From: JAUZOB01 sp963692465
Lineage (GTDB): Bacteria > Bacteroidota > Bacteroidia > Bacteroidales > Prolixibacteraceae
NCBI GenBank assembly: GCA_963692465.1
Contig: OY829943.1
Location: forward strand, 1,364,001 to 1,428,000
DNA length: 64,000 nt
Direction: 5' to 3'
Positions 8,570 to 16,502 of the stretch are shown here, piece by piece. A program made the translations under genes and the position numbers. Numbering within the stretch: position 1 is the first letter of the stretch; every line of letters begins with the position of its first letter. Under the pieces are notes generated by a model that worked only from the letters and a program-made list of their open reading frames with translations, was not told the origin of the DNA and made no database searches.

Positions 8570-9289
8570 ATGAGTAAATTATTCCTAATTCCGACTCCGG
8601 TTGGAAATCTTGAAGATATTACCTTACGTGCGATTCGCATCCTTAAAGAGGTAGATCTTATTTTAGCGGAAGACACCAGAACGTCTTCCGTACTTCTTAG
8701 GCATTTTGAGATTACAGGCAAAGTTCTGTCTCACCATAAATTCAATGAACACAAAACATCCGAAGGCATCGCCCAACGGATTGAGTCAGGAGAAACAGTC
8801 GCATTAATCAGTGATGCAGGAACTCCGGGTATTTCCGATCCGGGATTTCTTTTGGTACGAACCTGTTTGGAACATGGCATTGAAGTTGAATGTCTGCCGG
8901 GAGCTACAGCTTTCGTCCCGGCATTGATAGATTCAGGATTTCCTTGTGACCGTTTTTGCTTTGAAGGTTTCCTCCCTCAAAAAAAAGGCAGGCAAAAACG
9001 TTTTCTCGAACTAGCCACAGAAACAAGAACAATCATCTTTTATGAATCTCCATTTCGCCTCGTAAAGACACTGGAACAAATTAAAGAATTTTGGGGAGAA
9101 AACAGACTCGTAAGTGTGTCTCGCGAGATATCCAAGATTCACGAAGAAACCGTAAGGGGAACAGCCCAAGAGGTTGCAACTCATTTCATAGACCGACCGC
9201 CCAAAGGAGAGATCGTTATTGTTGTTGACGGCTTTCATAAAGAGATGAAATCCCCCAAAGACGATATGCCGGAAAATGAAACATTATAA
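8570..9289 (+). CDS. rsmI: 16S rRNA (cytidine-1402-2'-O)-methyltransferase
   Basis: 239 residues of the tetrapyrrole-methylase fold. Seen: the N-terminal LFLIPTPVGNLEDITLRAIRIL signature, LAEDTRTSSVLLRH, the SAM loop ALISDAGTPGISDPG and PGATAFVPAL. RsmI methylates the ribose of C1402 in 16S rRNA, fine-tuning the decoding centre. The length is shorter than E. coli RsmI (about 286) but complete across the catalytic domain. Its end overlaps the HAD gene by 14 nt, implying translational coupling. Confidence 0.95.
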   Translation: MSKLFLIPTPVGNLEDITLRAIRILKEVDLILAEDTRTSSVLLRHFEITGKVLSHHKFNEHKTSEGIAQRIESGETVALISDAGTPGISDPGFLLVRTCLEHGIEVECLPGATAFVPALIDSGFPCDRFCFEGFLPQKKGRQKRFLELATETRTIIFYESPFRLVKTLEQIKEFWGENRLVSVSREISKIHEETVRGTAQEVATHFIDRPPKGEIVIVVDGFHKEMKSPKDDMPENETL

Positions 9290-9992
9290 GAATCTCTTCT
9301 TTGATCTTGACAATACACTTTGGGATTTTGATGCAAATGCTTATGCTGCGCTGCAAGACACTTTTATTGAGTTAAAGATTGACCTTCAGTCTGGTAATTT
9401 CGACTCTTTTTTCAAGATCTATTCCCGGATTAATGATTATTACTGGGATTTATATCGTAAAAACGAAGTCACAAAAAAAACACTTACGACCCGACGATTT
9501 GAGGATGCCTTACACAAATATGGACTGACGCCTTCTGTTTCGGGACAGGAAATTCATGAGAAATTTATAGAACTCATGCCGACCAAAACCCGGTTAACGA
9601 AAGGAACTATTGAAACTCTTCCTTTACTACATAGACAATATCATTTGTTTATCATTACCAACGGATTTAAAGAGGCTCAGTATCGTAAACTCCAAACATC
9701 CGGAATAGCCCATTTTTTTGAGAAAGTTTTTATCTCCGAAGAAATTAAAGCCCCTAAACCGTCAAAAGAGATCTTCGAATATGCCATTAAAACAACAAAT
9801 GCACGAAAAACAGAAAGTTTAATGATTGGAGATTCATGGGAGACAGACATTCTCGGGGCACAAAATGCAGGGATCGACCAAATATATTATTGTCCCTCTG
9901 GTCCTGACGTTTTACCATCCAACAATCGGACTCATCGGAAAACAAATACATTTGTTATTCACGCTATCGATCAGCTCTTACTTATTCTTTGA
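9276..9992 (+). CDS. yjjG: HAD-superfamily hydrolase, YjjG-type (noncanonical nucleotidase)
   Basis: 238 residues with the HAD motifs: nucleophile FDLDNTLWDFD near residue 9, motif II in IITNGF, a Lys before motif IV, and IGDSWETDILGAQNAGI. The helical cap between motifs I and II is of the YjjG/5'-nucleotidase type; such enzymes remove phosphate from dUMP, dTMP and modified pyrimidine nucleotides. Overlaps rsmI by 14 nt and is last in the unit before a bidirectional terminator. Subfamily assignment is by overall pattern and less certain than the superfamily. Confidence 0.82.
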   Translation: MKHYKNLFFDLDNTLWDFDANAYAALQDTFIELKIDLQSGNFDSFFKIYSRINDYYWDLYRKNEVTKKTLTTRRFEDALHKYGLTPSVSGQEIHEKFIELMPTKTRLTKGTIETLPLLHRQYHLFIITNGFKEAQYRKLQTSGIAHFFEKVFISEEIKAPKPSKEIFEYAIKTTNARKTESLMIGDSWETDILGAQNAGIDQIYYCPSGPDVLPSNNRTHRKTNTFVIHAIDQLLLIL

Positions 9993-10102
9993 ATATGTTA
10001 TTTTTTTGATGAATAAGCTTACAATTAACATCAAAACAACCCCACATACATTTCATTTTCGTATTTTTGGTCTAGAAAATACTGTCACAAAAAAACAATA
10101 AC

Positions 10103-10138
10103 GTTGCTTCTTTTCCCAGGAAGTAACGAGCTTTTTTT
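10103..10138. terminator. Bidirectional terminator between yjjG and dnaB
   Basis: GTTGCTTC (10103-10110) pairs with GAAGTAAC (10120-10127) with one G-U; runs of T follow on both strands (10132-10138 on plus, A-run near 10090 for minus). It sits between two convergent genes. Confidence 0.65.
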
Positions 10139-10163
10139 ACATGGGAAGTAAGTAATAGCACCG

Positions 10164-10186
10164 GGCTGTCCAGATGATGGACAGCC
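10164..10186. repeat. GGCTGTCC inverted repeat in the dnaB 3' region
   Basis: GGCTGTCC (10164-10171) and GGACAGCC (10179-10186) form a perfect 8-bp stem with a 7-nt loop. No T-run follows directly. The same GGCTGTC/GACAGCC core occurs in hairpins near 29.6 and 33.8 kb. Confidence 0.6.
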
Positions 10187-10233
10187 TTACTGTTATTTTA
10201 TAAGGGGATCAAAAAAAGGAAGTTGATTGTCGA

Positions 10234-11778
10234 TTAAAAAGGAGGCTCATCCTCCAGTTGATTGTTCGCCGCAGGAAATCCGGCAGAAGCAAGTTCAGCC
10301 GGGGCTTCAAAATCAGTATTCATTTTAGAACTAAAGGTCTGCGCACCTTCGCCATAGGATCCGCCTCCTTCTAATTGACCGGGAATCTCTTCTATATCAC
10401 AAAACTTAGCCATCTCCTTCTTGAATTTCAGAAGGACCTCTCCAACTGCACCATTTCTATGTTTAGCAATAATAATCTCTGCTAATCCCAAAAGTGAATT
10501 TCCGTCCTCATCTTCTGTCAGTCCGTAATATTCCGGTCGGTGAATAAACAACACCATATCTGCATCCTGTTCAATAGCCCCCGATTCACGAAGGTCAGAA
10601 AGCTGTGGCCGTTTTCCATCGCGGCTTTCAACAGAACGATTAAGCTGAGAAAGAGCGATAATCGGAACATTTAACTCTTTGGCAATGGCTTTTAATGATC
10701 GGGAAATAAGACTGACTTCCTGTTCGCGGCTTCCTCTTGTATCAACGCCGGCAGTCATTAGCTGAAGATAATCGACAATGACAATAGATAAATCATGCTG
10801 CATCTTTAAGCGCCGACATTTAGCCCTTAACTCAAAGATAGAAAGAGCAGGAGTGTCATCAATAAAAAGAGGAGCATCATCCAGATTTTTAATTCTCCGA
10901 TTGAGGTGTTCCCATTCCGCCTGATCCAAATTTCCTTTTTTTATCTTATCCGCGCCTAATTCACTTTCAGCAGAAATCAATCTATTAACAAGCTGAATAG
11001 CTGACATTTCAAGAGAAAAAACAGCGACCGGGCGTTTATGATCGACTGCAATATTTCGCGCCATTGATAACACGAAGGCCGTTTTTCCCATAGCCGGCCG
11101 TGCAGCAATAATTACAAGGTCCGTATTCTGCCACCCTGACGTGATCCGGTCAAGGGCTGTAAAGCCGGAAGGAATACCACTTAACCCATCGGGACGTTTG
11201 GACGCTTCCTGGATTAAATCAATAGCTTCTTTTAATACCGGTTTTATAGGAACCGTTTCTTTTCGAATATTTCCTTCAGAGACTTTAAAGATCTGGGATT
11301 CGGCATAATCAATTAAATCGTCTACATCAAGGGTATCATCATACGACTTATTTTGTATATCCGAAGAGACCCGGATCAATTCTCTCTGGATATATTTTTG
11401 AGCAATGATTCGTGCATGGAATTCGATATGTGCAGCTGAAGCAACACGACTGGTTAACTGAGTAATATAAAGAGGACCTCCGACTTCTTCAAGAATGCCT
11501 TTATTCCTCAATTCCTGGGTAACCATTAGCAAATCGACCGGCTTTTCTTTCATCGAAAGGTCACGAATCACCTCAAATATCTTTTGATGTTCTTCTTTAT
11601 AAAAACATTCCGGCTGTAAAATATCTCCGATTGCAACATATGCATCCCGTTCCAACATCAAGGCCCCCAAGACAGCTTCTTCTACATCTACTGCCTGTGG
11701 TGGAATCTTTCCATATTGAGCATTAAGGTCGTCAATTGATAATTTCGACTTACTTTTTTGTGATTTTTCGAATGCCAT
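10234..11778 (-). CDS. dnaB: Replicative DNA helicase DnaB
   Basis: 514 residues. N-terminal primase-interacting domain (about 28-130, starting PPQAVDVEEAVLGALML) and C-terminal RecA-like ATPase: Walker A ARPAMGKTAF with Lys232, Walker B IVIVDYLQLM, and the arginine-finger region QDADMVLFIHRPEYY. It unwinds DNA at the replication fork as a hexamer. No intein is present. The C-terminal tail (about 50 residues) is poorly conserved. It is last in the PASTA-rluD-ddl-dnaB stretch but has its own promoter-like box, and a terminator separates it from ddl. Confidence 0.97.
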   Translation of the reverse strand: MAFEKSQKSKSKLSIDDLNAQYGKIPPQAVDVEEAVLGALMLERDAYVAIGDILQPECFYKEEHQKIFEVIRDLSMKEKPVDLLMVTQELRNKGILEEVGGPLYITQLTSRVASAAHIEFHARIIAQKYIQRELIRVSSDIQNKSYDDTLDVDDLIDYAESQIFKVSEGNIRKETVPIKPVLKEAIDLIQEASKRPDGLSGIPSGFTALDRITSGWQNTDLVIIAARPAMGKTAFVLSMARNIAVDHKRPVAVFSLEMSAIQLVNRLISAESELGADKIKKGNLDQAEWEHLNRRIKNLDDAPLFIDDTPALSIFELRAKCRRLKMQHDLSIVIVDYLQLMTAGVDTRGSREQEVSLISRSLKAIAKELNVPIIALSQLNRSVESRDGKRPQLSDLRESGAIEQDADMVLFIHRPEYYGLTEDEDGNSLLGLAEIIIAKHRNGAVGEVLLKFKKEMAKFCDIEEIPGQLEGGGSYGEGAQTFSSKMNTDFEAPAELASAGFPAANNQLEDEPPF

Positions 11779-11812
11779 TTTTTATTAAAGGATTTACTTT
11801 CAGTGGATAAAG

Positions 11813-11830
11813 AAAAGGCATCGGCCTTTT
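11813..11830 (-). repeat. Small hairpin in the dnaB leader
   Basis: AAAAGGC-ATCG-GCCTTTT, 7-bp stem, lies 35-52 bp before the dnaB start and downstream of its predicted promoter. On the minus strand it is followed by T-rich sequence, so it could attenuate or simply terminate read-through from ddl. Confidence 0.4.
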
Positions 11831-11840
11831 TCTCTAACAT

Positions 11841-11848
11841 CAAATTTA
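11841..11848 (-). promoter_or_regulatory. Promoter -7 box for dnaB
   Basis: TAAATTTG on the minus strand matches TAnnTTTG, about 65 bp upstream of the dnaB ATG and just after the ddl terminator. It overlaps the T-run of that terminator, so the match is less specific. Confidence 0.4.
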
Positions 11849-11852
11849 AAAA

Positions 11853-11881
11853 AAAAGAGGAGACGAAAAGTCTCCTCTTTT
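11853..11881 (-). terminator. Terminator after ddl
   Basis: AAAAGAGGAGAC / GTCTCCTCTTTT, 12-bp perfect stem with loop gaaaa, followed on the minus strand by an extended T-run. It lies 20 bp after the ddl stop codon. Confidence 0.85.
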
Positions 11882-11900
11882 CAATTCGTATCTTAAAATC

Positions 11901-12884
11901 TTATTTTTTAAGTCCGTCTTCAATAATCAGAGAAAGGACTTCTTTTAAATCAAGTCCCATCGCCTTTATTTGTTGCGGAATAAAACTTGTAGCGGTCATT
12001 CCGGGAGTGGTATTTATTTCCAGAAAATAAAATATTTCATCCTTAAGAATATAATCAACACGGACAATTCCCTTACAATTACACAGGTCATAAATTTTAG
12101 AAGATAACTGCTGAACTCTCTCGGTCATTTCTTTAGAGAGCCTTGCGGGGGTAATCTCAGTAACCTTTGATGAGGTATATTTCGATTCGAAATCAAAAAA
12201 TTCATTCTTAGGCAAGACCTCCGTTATCGGGAAAATCATTTTTTTATCTTTCAATTTTACTAAACCGGAAGTAAACTCCGCACCATCAATAAAACTTTCA
12301 AGAATTGCTTCAGGGCTCTCTCCCCATGCTTTTTGTACCGCAGCCTCAATTTCAGACTCTTCTTTTACTTTCGTAATACCAAAACTCGAGCCACCGGCAT
12401 CGGGTTTTACGAAAATAGGCAATCCGAGTTCTTCAACAATCTTCTTTGAATCAATCTTATCGCCCATTAGAAGTCGGACTGACGGAGCAACCGGAATATC
12501 AAAATTGCGCAAATAATTATTACAGAAAAACTTATTGAAAGTCAATGCAGAGGAGGCAACACTACAAGTTGAATAGGCAATTCCCAACAGATCAAAATAA
12601 CCTTGCAAAATACCATTTTCTCCCGGTGTTCCATGGATCATGATATAAGCATATTTGGGATGAATCGTTTTTCCATCGACCACAAAAGAAAAATCACCTT
12701 TATTGACAGGAGCTACAACCTGCTCCCCATCCATGAGGTTCCATTCTTTTCCCTTTACCAGTACCAACCATGGCGTAAATTTCGCCCGATCAAGGACGTT
12801 AAATACATTTGCACTACTCTTCAATGAAACGACGTATTCAGAAGAATCTCCTCCTGCAACTACAGCAATGTCAATTTTTTCCAT
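11901..12884 (-). CDS. ddl: D-alanine--D-alanine ligase
   Basis: 327 residues, ATP-grasp enzyme joining two D-Ala for peptidoglycan precursors. Seen: the N-terminal VVAGGDSSEYVVSL (equivalent of the GGxSxEhxVS motif), HGTPGENGILQGYFDLLGI, the ATP-binding FVKPDAGGSSFGITKV, and the metal/phosphate site FYFLEINTTPGMT. The start at 12884 (MEKIDIAVVAGG) is preferred over a GTG 45 bases upstream that overlaps rluD. It follows rluD by 11 bp and precedes a strong terminator, so it ends the PASTA-rluD-ddl operon. Confidence 0.95.
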   Translation of the reverse strand: MEKIDIAVVAGGDSSEYVVSLKSSANVFNVLDRAKFTPWLVLVKGKEWNLMDGEQVVAPVNKGDFSFVVDGKTIHPKYAYIMIHGTPGENGILQGYFDLLGIAYSTCSVASSALTFNKFFCNNYLRNFDIPVAPSVRLLMGDKIDSKKIVEELGLPIFVKPDAGGSSFGITKVKEESEIEAAVQKAWGESPEAILESFIDGAEFTSGLVKLKDKKMIFPITEVLPKNEFFDFESKYTSSKVTEITPARLSKEMTERVQQLSSKIYDLCNCKGIVRVDYILKDEIFYFLEINTTPGMTATSFIPQQIKAMGLDLKEVLSLIIEDGLKK

Positions 12885-12895
12885 ACTAAAAACAT

Positions 12896-13954
12896 TTATA
12901 AATCGCGATTTGCCACATAGTCTCTCCACTTTTGAATCAGCTGAGTCATATCTTCCGGTAATTCCGAATCAAAAAGCATTTCTTTGCCTGTCACTGGATG
13001 GATAAAACCGAGTGTTTTTGCGTGAAGAGCCTGCCGAGGGCAAATATCGAAACAATTTTGCACAAATTGTTTATACTTAGCGAAAGTTGTTCCTTTCAAT
13101 ATTTTATCTCCCCCGTAATTTGCATCATTAAACAAGGGATGACCGATATATTTCATATGGACACGGATCTGGTGAGTTCGACCCGTCTCAAGAACGCATT
13201 CGACAACGTTCACATATCCTAATTTCTCAATAACCCGATAATGGGTAACTGCATGTTTACCATGAGTTTCATCTTCAAAAACAGTGAAGACCTGTCGATT
13301 TTTCAAGCTTCTCGCAATATTTCCGGTTATCGTACCTTCATCTTCTTTCAGGTTTCCCCATACTAGTGCGATATATTTGCGTTGGGTCGTTTTGTGGAAA
13401 AACTGCATTGCAAGCTTAGTCTTAGCCAATTCGGTTTTGGCCACAACAAGTAATCCAGAAGTGTTTTTATCAATCCGATGAACTAACCCCGGGCGCGGAT
13501 CTTCGGTATTAAACAAGGGAAGATCTTTAAAATGATAAGCCAGTGCATTAATCAATGTCCCGCTATAATTACCATGACCAGGATGAACAACCATTCCCGG
13601 CCGTTTATTTATAACAACCAGCGAGTCATCTTCGTAAACGATGTCAAGAGGGATATCTTCCGGAATAATTTTCAACTCTCGCCGTGGGTAGTCAAGAACA
13701 AAGGCGACGTCATCACCAGGCTTCACCTTATAGCTTGCCTTTACCGGTATTTTGTTTACCAGAATACATCCAGCATCAACCGCTGCCTGAATTCTGCTTC
13801 GCGAGGCATTTACAATACGATTGGAAAGAAATTTATCGATCCGCAAGATAGCCTGTCCCTGATCTGCCGTAAACTGGTAATGGACAAACATTTCATTTTC
13901 TTCTTCTGGATCTTCATTGTAGCCAAATTCTTTATCTGGCGATTCGTCAGTCAT
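12896..13954 (-). CDS. rluD: Ribosomal large subunit pseudouridine synthase (RluD type)
   Basis: About 352 residues. An N-terminal S4-like RNA-binding domain (LRIDKFLSNRIVNASRSRIQAAVD, about 37-95) precedes the RluA-family catalytic domain with motif HRIDKNTSGLLVVAK, in which Asp is the nucleophile, and GRTHQIRVHMKYIGHPLFND. RluD converts uridines of helix 69 of 23S rRNA. Start and the PASTA stop share a base (TGATG), implying translational coupling with the upstream gene. The first ~30 residues are acidic and variable. Confidence 0.93.
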   Translation of the reverse strand: MTDESPDKEFGYNEDPEEENEMFVHYQFTADQGQAILRIDKFLSNRIVNASRSRIQAAVDAGCILVNKIPVKASYKVKPGDDVAFVLDYPRRELKIIPEDIPLDIVYEDDSLVVINKRPGMVVHPGHGNYSGTLINALAYHFKDLPLFNTEDPRPGLVHRIDKNTSGLLVVAKTELAKTKLAMQFFHKTTQRKYIALVWGNLKEDEGTITGNIARSLKNRQVFTVFEDETHGKHAVTHYRVIEKLGYVNVVECVLETGRTHQIRVHMKYIGHPLFNDANYGGDKILKGTTFAKYKQFVQNCFDICPRQALHAKTLGFIHPVTGKEMLFDSELPEDMTQLIQKWRDYVANRDL

Positions 13955-14775
13955 CAAAAATCATCCTCCTGCTTCGGGGTTGTCCCGTTGCTTTTTATCT
14001 TACTATCATCCACTGTCATCCAAAAATCAACCGAAGAGCCCGCTTTTAAGGTAACTCCCTCGTTCGAAGCAGGTCGTTGCTTCCATATTCTTGCTCTCAT
14101 TTTATCCTCTTCCGTTAAGACAGACTGGTCATAAACGACGACACCAACATTTAATAAAGAATCGGTGAGTGACGCTTTTGCCATATTTAGGTCAAGGCCA
14201 ACAAGATTCGGGACAGAAATATCTTTGTCTCCTAATCCCCGTCCGACGACTAATCCGATAGTCGATCCTTTAGGTACCCGCTCTCCTGCGATAATCGGAC
14301 GACCATTTACTTTTTGATCAAGAACAAGGTTTTTATATTCGGATATTTGATATTCAATTGGGCCAAGAACAAAACCGTAGCTTTCAAGTAGAGTTACAGC
14401 CTGGCGTAAAGAAATATCTTTCAGATTGGGCATTTGAACCATCTCAGCAGTCGAAGAAGCGGAAACCAGATAAATTGTTCTACCTTTCTTCACCTTATAG
14501 CCAGCCTGTGGTTGTTGCCCTATTATTGTGCCCGGAGCAACTCCCTCATGATAGGCCGAATCATAAAAGTTGAGATCCAATCCCTTTTCATCAGCTAATT
14601 GTTCTGCCGCTTCTTTACTTAACCCCTTAAAATTTGGAACTTCAACAGTATTTCCGTGGCCTGTGTAGATTTGAAGCAGGAACATCACAAGTGCAACCAA
14701 AAGGACCAACACTCCCACAGCAATTAGTAGCTGTCTCAGAAAAACTTTACTTCGAAGAAAGGCGGAAACACTCAT
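13954..14775 (-). CDS. PASTA-domain membrane protein
   Basis: 273 residues: a short cytoplasmic N-terminus, one membrane helix (about residues 12-36), then three PASTA repeats (about 43-110, 112-183, 187-255), each beginning with a VPNxxGL/MPNLKDI-type motif. PASTA domains bind muropeptides or beta-lactams in Ser/Thr kinases and PBPs, but no kinase or transpeptidase domain is attached here. This gene order (PASTA-rluD-ddl) is common in Bacteroidota and suggests a cell-wall role. The ATG at 14775 is preferred to a TTG 27 bases upstream. Its stop overlaps the rluD start. Confidence 0.85.
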   Translation of the reverse strand: MSVSAFLRSKVFLRQLLIAVGVLVLLVALVMFLLQIYTGHGNTVEVPNFKGLSKEAAEQLADEKGLDLNFYDSAYHEGVAPGTIIGQQPQAGYKVKKGRTIYLVSASSTAEMVQMPNLKDISLRQAVTLLESYGFVLGPIEYQISEYKNLVLDQKVNGRPIIAGERVPKGSTIGLVVGRGLGDKDISVPNLVGLDLNMAKASLTDSLLNVGVVVYDQSVLTEEDKMRARIWKQRPASNEGVTLKAGSSVDFWMTVDDSKIKSNGTTPKQEDDF

Positions 14776-14932
14776 AAATATTGTTTTCAAATAAACATTC
14801 AAGGATTTTTCATTACCGACAAATTAATCTTTTCAGATTAAGCGCTTTTGCAAATTTAGAAACAATCTACAAAGCAACGATAGTTCATTGATGAAAAAGA
14901 AAAATCCTTCTTATTTTACTTGCCACCTTAAA

Positions 14933-14975
14933 ACAAGAAAAGGTAAAGAGCAAAATGTTCTTTACCTTTTCTTGT
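14933..14975 (-). terminator. Terminator after rpmH
   Basis: A 17-bp perfect inverted repeat, arms at 14933-14949 and 14959-14975 around a 9-nt loop, with A/T-rich flanks. It lies 20 bp after the rpmH stop on the minus strand and isolates rpmH from the PASTA operon. Confidence 0.85.
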
Positions 14976-14994
14976 AATATCTCAATCTAATATT

Positions 14995-15153
14995 TTATCT
15001 TTTGTGAAGAGTCTCGTCAGAAACGGTTAATTTCGATCTCCCTTTAGCCCTACGAGCCGCAAGTATTTTACGGCCGTTAACGGTTGACATTCTTTCTCTG
15101 AAGCCGTGTTTATTTCTTCTCTTTCTAGTTGAAGGTTGATATGTCCTTTTCAT
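14995..15153 (-). CDS. rpmH: 50S ribosomal protein L34
   Basis: 52-residue basic protein, start ATG at 15151-15153. It begins MKRTYQPSTRKRRNKHGFRE and continues RMSTVNGRKILAARRAKGR, the standard L34 signature; the C-terminus carries a short extension (about eight residues ending in LHKR) seen in Bacteroidota. L34 is a late-assembly protein of the large ribosomal subunit. It has its own near-consensus promoter and terminator and is therefore a single-gene unit. It is not beside dnaA or rnpA, unlike in many bacteria. Confidence 0.97.
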   Translation of the reverse strand: MKRTYQPSTRKRRNKHGFRERMSTVNGRKILAARRAKGRSKLTVSDETLHKR

Positions 15154-15201
15154 TTGTATAAATTTTGCAGATTTTTATACCCTATGTATATTTTCGATCG
15201 G

Positions 15202-15232
15202 CAAAGTTAAACGATTTTTGATCTTTCACAAA
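15202..15232 (-). promoter_or_regulatory. Near-ideal sigma-ABfr promoter for rpmH
   Basis: On the minus strand, TTTG (15229-15232), 19 bp, TAACTTTG (15202-15209): a full match to the Bacteroidota housekeeping promoter. Predicted leader about 45 nt. It is the best example in the window and supports reading the other TAnnTTTG boxes as promoters. Confidence 0.85.
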
Positions 15233-15248
15233 GATTCCCTCTAATTAT

Positions 15249-15869
15249 TTAAATTGGAAGATGAATTATTTTTTTGGTTTCAAAAAACTCTTCGGAGAAA
15301 TAGGCAGACAGTTCAAAAACGCTTACTCGTTTAACAAAGGGCCGGAGTTCTTCGGTTAAATCACCTCCTTTGAGATATAGGATTCCATTATGAAGCGTGT
15401 TTTGCCCTTTTTTTAATATCCTTTTTTGTGTCCACTGTACAAAAACAGGCAACGAGGTTACAGCCCTGCTTACAACGAAATCAAATTGTTCTTTAACTTC
15501 TTCTGCTCTTATTTGCTCTGCTTTTACATTACAAAGTTTCAATGCAGCAGCAATGTTTTTGACTACTTGTATTTTTTTGCCTATTGAATCGATCAATAAA
15601 AAATCACATTCAGGGAACATAATTGCAAGAGGAATTCCAGGGAATCCACCACCTGTTCCAACATCAAGGATTTTTGTTCCCGGACAGAAAGAAATCAATT
15701 TTGCAATGGCAAGGGAGTGCAACACGTGCCGCTCATATAAATGATCAATATCCTTTCTGGAAATAACATTGATTTTATCATTCCATTCACGATATAAAGA
15801 ATCCAACAAAGAAAAACGAGTTCTCTGTTCCGGTGTAACACTCGAAAAGTATTTATCAATCAAATCCAT
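15249..15869 (-). CDS. rsmG: 16S rRNA (guanine-527-N7)-methyltransferase
   Basis: 206-residue SAM-dependent methyltransferase modifying G527 in the 530 loop of 16S rRNA; loss gives low-level streptomycin resistance in other bacteria. Seen: NVISRKDIDHLYERHVLHSLAI, the SAM-binding ILDVGTGGGFPGIPLAI (about 69-85) and VVSRAVTSL. Length normal. It is third in the unit glycosyltransferase-sigma factor-rsmG, 21 bp after the sigma gene. Confidence 0.95.
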   Translation of the reverse strand: MDLIDKYFSSVTPEQRTRFSLLDSLYREWNDKINVISRKDIDHLYERHVLHSLAIAKLISFCPGTKILDVGTGGGFPGIPLAIMFPECDFLLIDSIGKKIQVVKNIAAALKLCNVKAEQIRAEEVKEQFDFVVSRAVTSLPVFVQWTQKRILKKGQNTLHNGILYLKGGDLTEELRPFVKRVSVFELSAYFSEEFFETKKIIHLPI

Positions 15870-15890
15870 ATAAAAAATAATAGAGGAAAA

Positions 15891-16502
15891 TCAAGAATGC
15901 ATCTCTGAGCCTTCGATCAAATCATAAAGTTTTTCCCGGGCTCTAAACAATTGGGCTTTAACAGTTCCCAGTGGAAGTTCCAACTCTTTTGCAATTTCTT
16001 CGTAAGAATACTCTTTAAAATAACGCAGTTCAACAAGTGTTCTATATCGGGGTTTGAGTTTTCGAACTACAGTTCTTAAAATGATTGCTGTTTGTTTACG
16101 AATCATTTTTTCCTCAGGATCCGGAGCATTTGTTCTAAATTTCATTGAAGACTCCTGCGGTTCCTGACCATTTTTCATTTTTGCATCAAGCGGGATGTAA
16201 ACTCCTTTCTTCTTCCTTAAAAAATCCACACAATTGTTTGAAGCAATTTTGAAAAGCCAGGTACTAAAGGCATACTCCGTTGAATATTGATGAAGATTTC
16301 TAAAAGCCTTCCCGAACGCCTCAATAGTCAAATCCTCTGCGTCATTCTGATTATTAACCATCTTTAACGTCATAAAATAAATTGCATCCTTATATTTATT
16401 CAGCAATTTAGCAAAGGCCTTTTGTTCTCCGGATATAGCCTGTTCGACCAGTAAAAAATCTTGTTTGGCTTTATCTGAAACATTTTGCTTTATTTCTTCC
16501 AT
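15891..16502 (-). CDS. ECF-type RNA polymerase sigma factor
   Basis: 203 residues with sigma2 (about 25-95: YFMTLKMVNNQNDAEDLTIEAFGKAF and FSTWLFKIASNNCVDFLRKK) and sigma4 (about 140-195: LVELRYFKEYSYEEIAKELELPLGTVKAQLFRAR). No sigma3 domain, so ECF group. No recognisable anti-sigma gene sits beside it; the upstream partner is a membrane glycosyltransferase whose end overlaps this start by 13 nt. Targets and signal are unknown. Housekeeping-like conserved ECF factors of this type occur widely in Bacteroidales. Confidence 0.92.
   Translation of the reverse strand: MEEIKQNVSDKAKQDFLLVEQAISGEQKAFAKLLNKYKDAIYFMTLKMVNNQNDAEDLTIEAFGKAFRNLHQYSTEYAFSTWLFKIASNNCVDFLRKKKGVYIPLDAKMKNGQEPQESSMKFRTNAPDPEEKMIRKQTAIILRTVVRKLKPRYRTLVELRYFKEYSYEEIAKELELPLGTVKAQLFRAREKLYDLIEGSEMHS

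Noticed and set aside
11813..11881. Tandem hairpins before dnaB as a CRISPR-like or REP array
   Set aside because: Only two unrelated hairpins; the larger is the ddl terminator.
13532..14134. 200-codon ORF opposite rluD and the PASTA gene
   Set aside because: It spans two real genes on the other strand and resembles no family.
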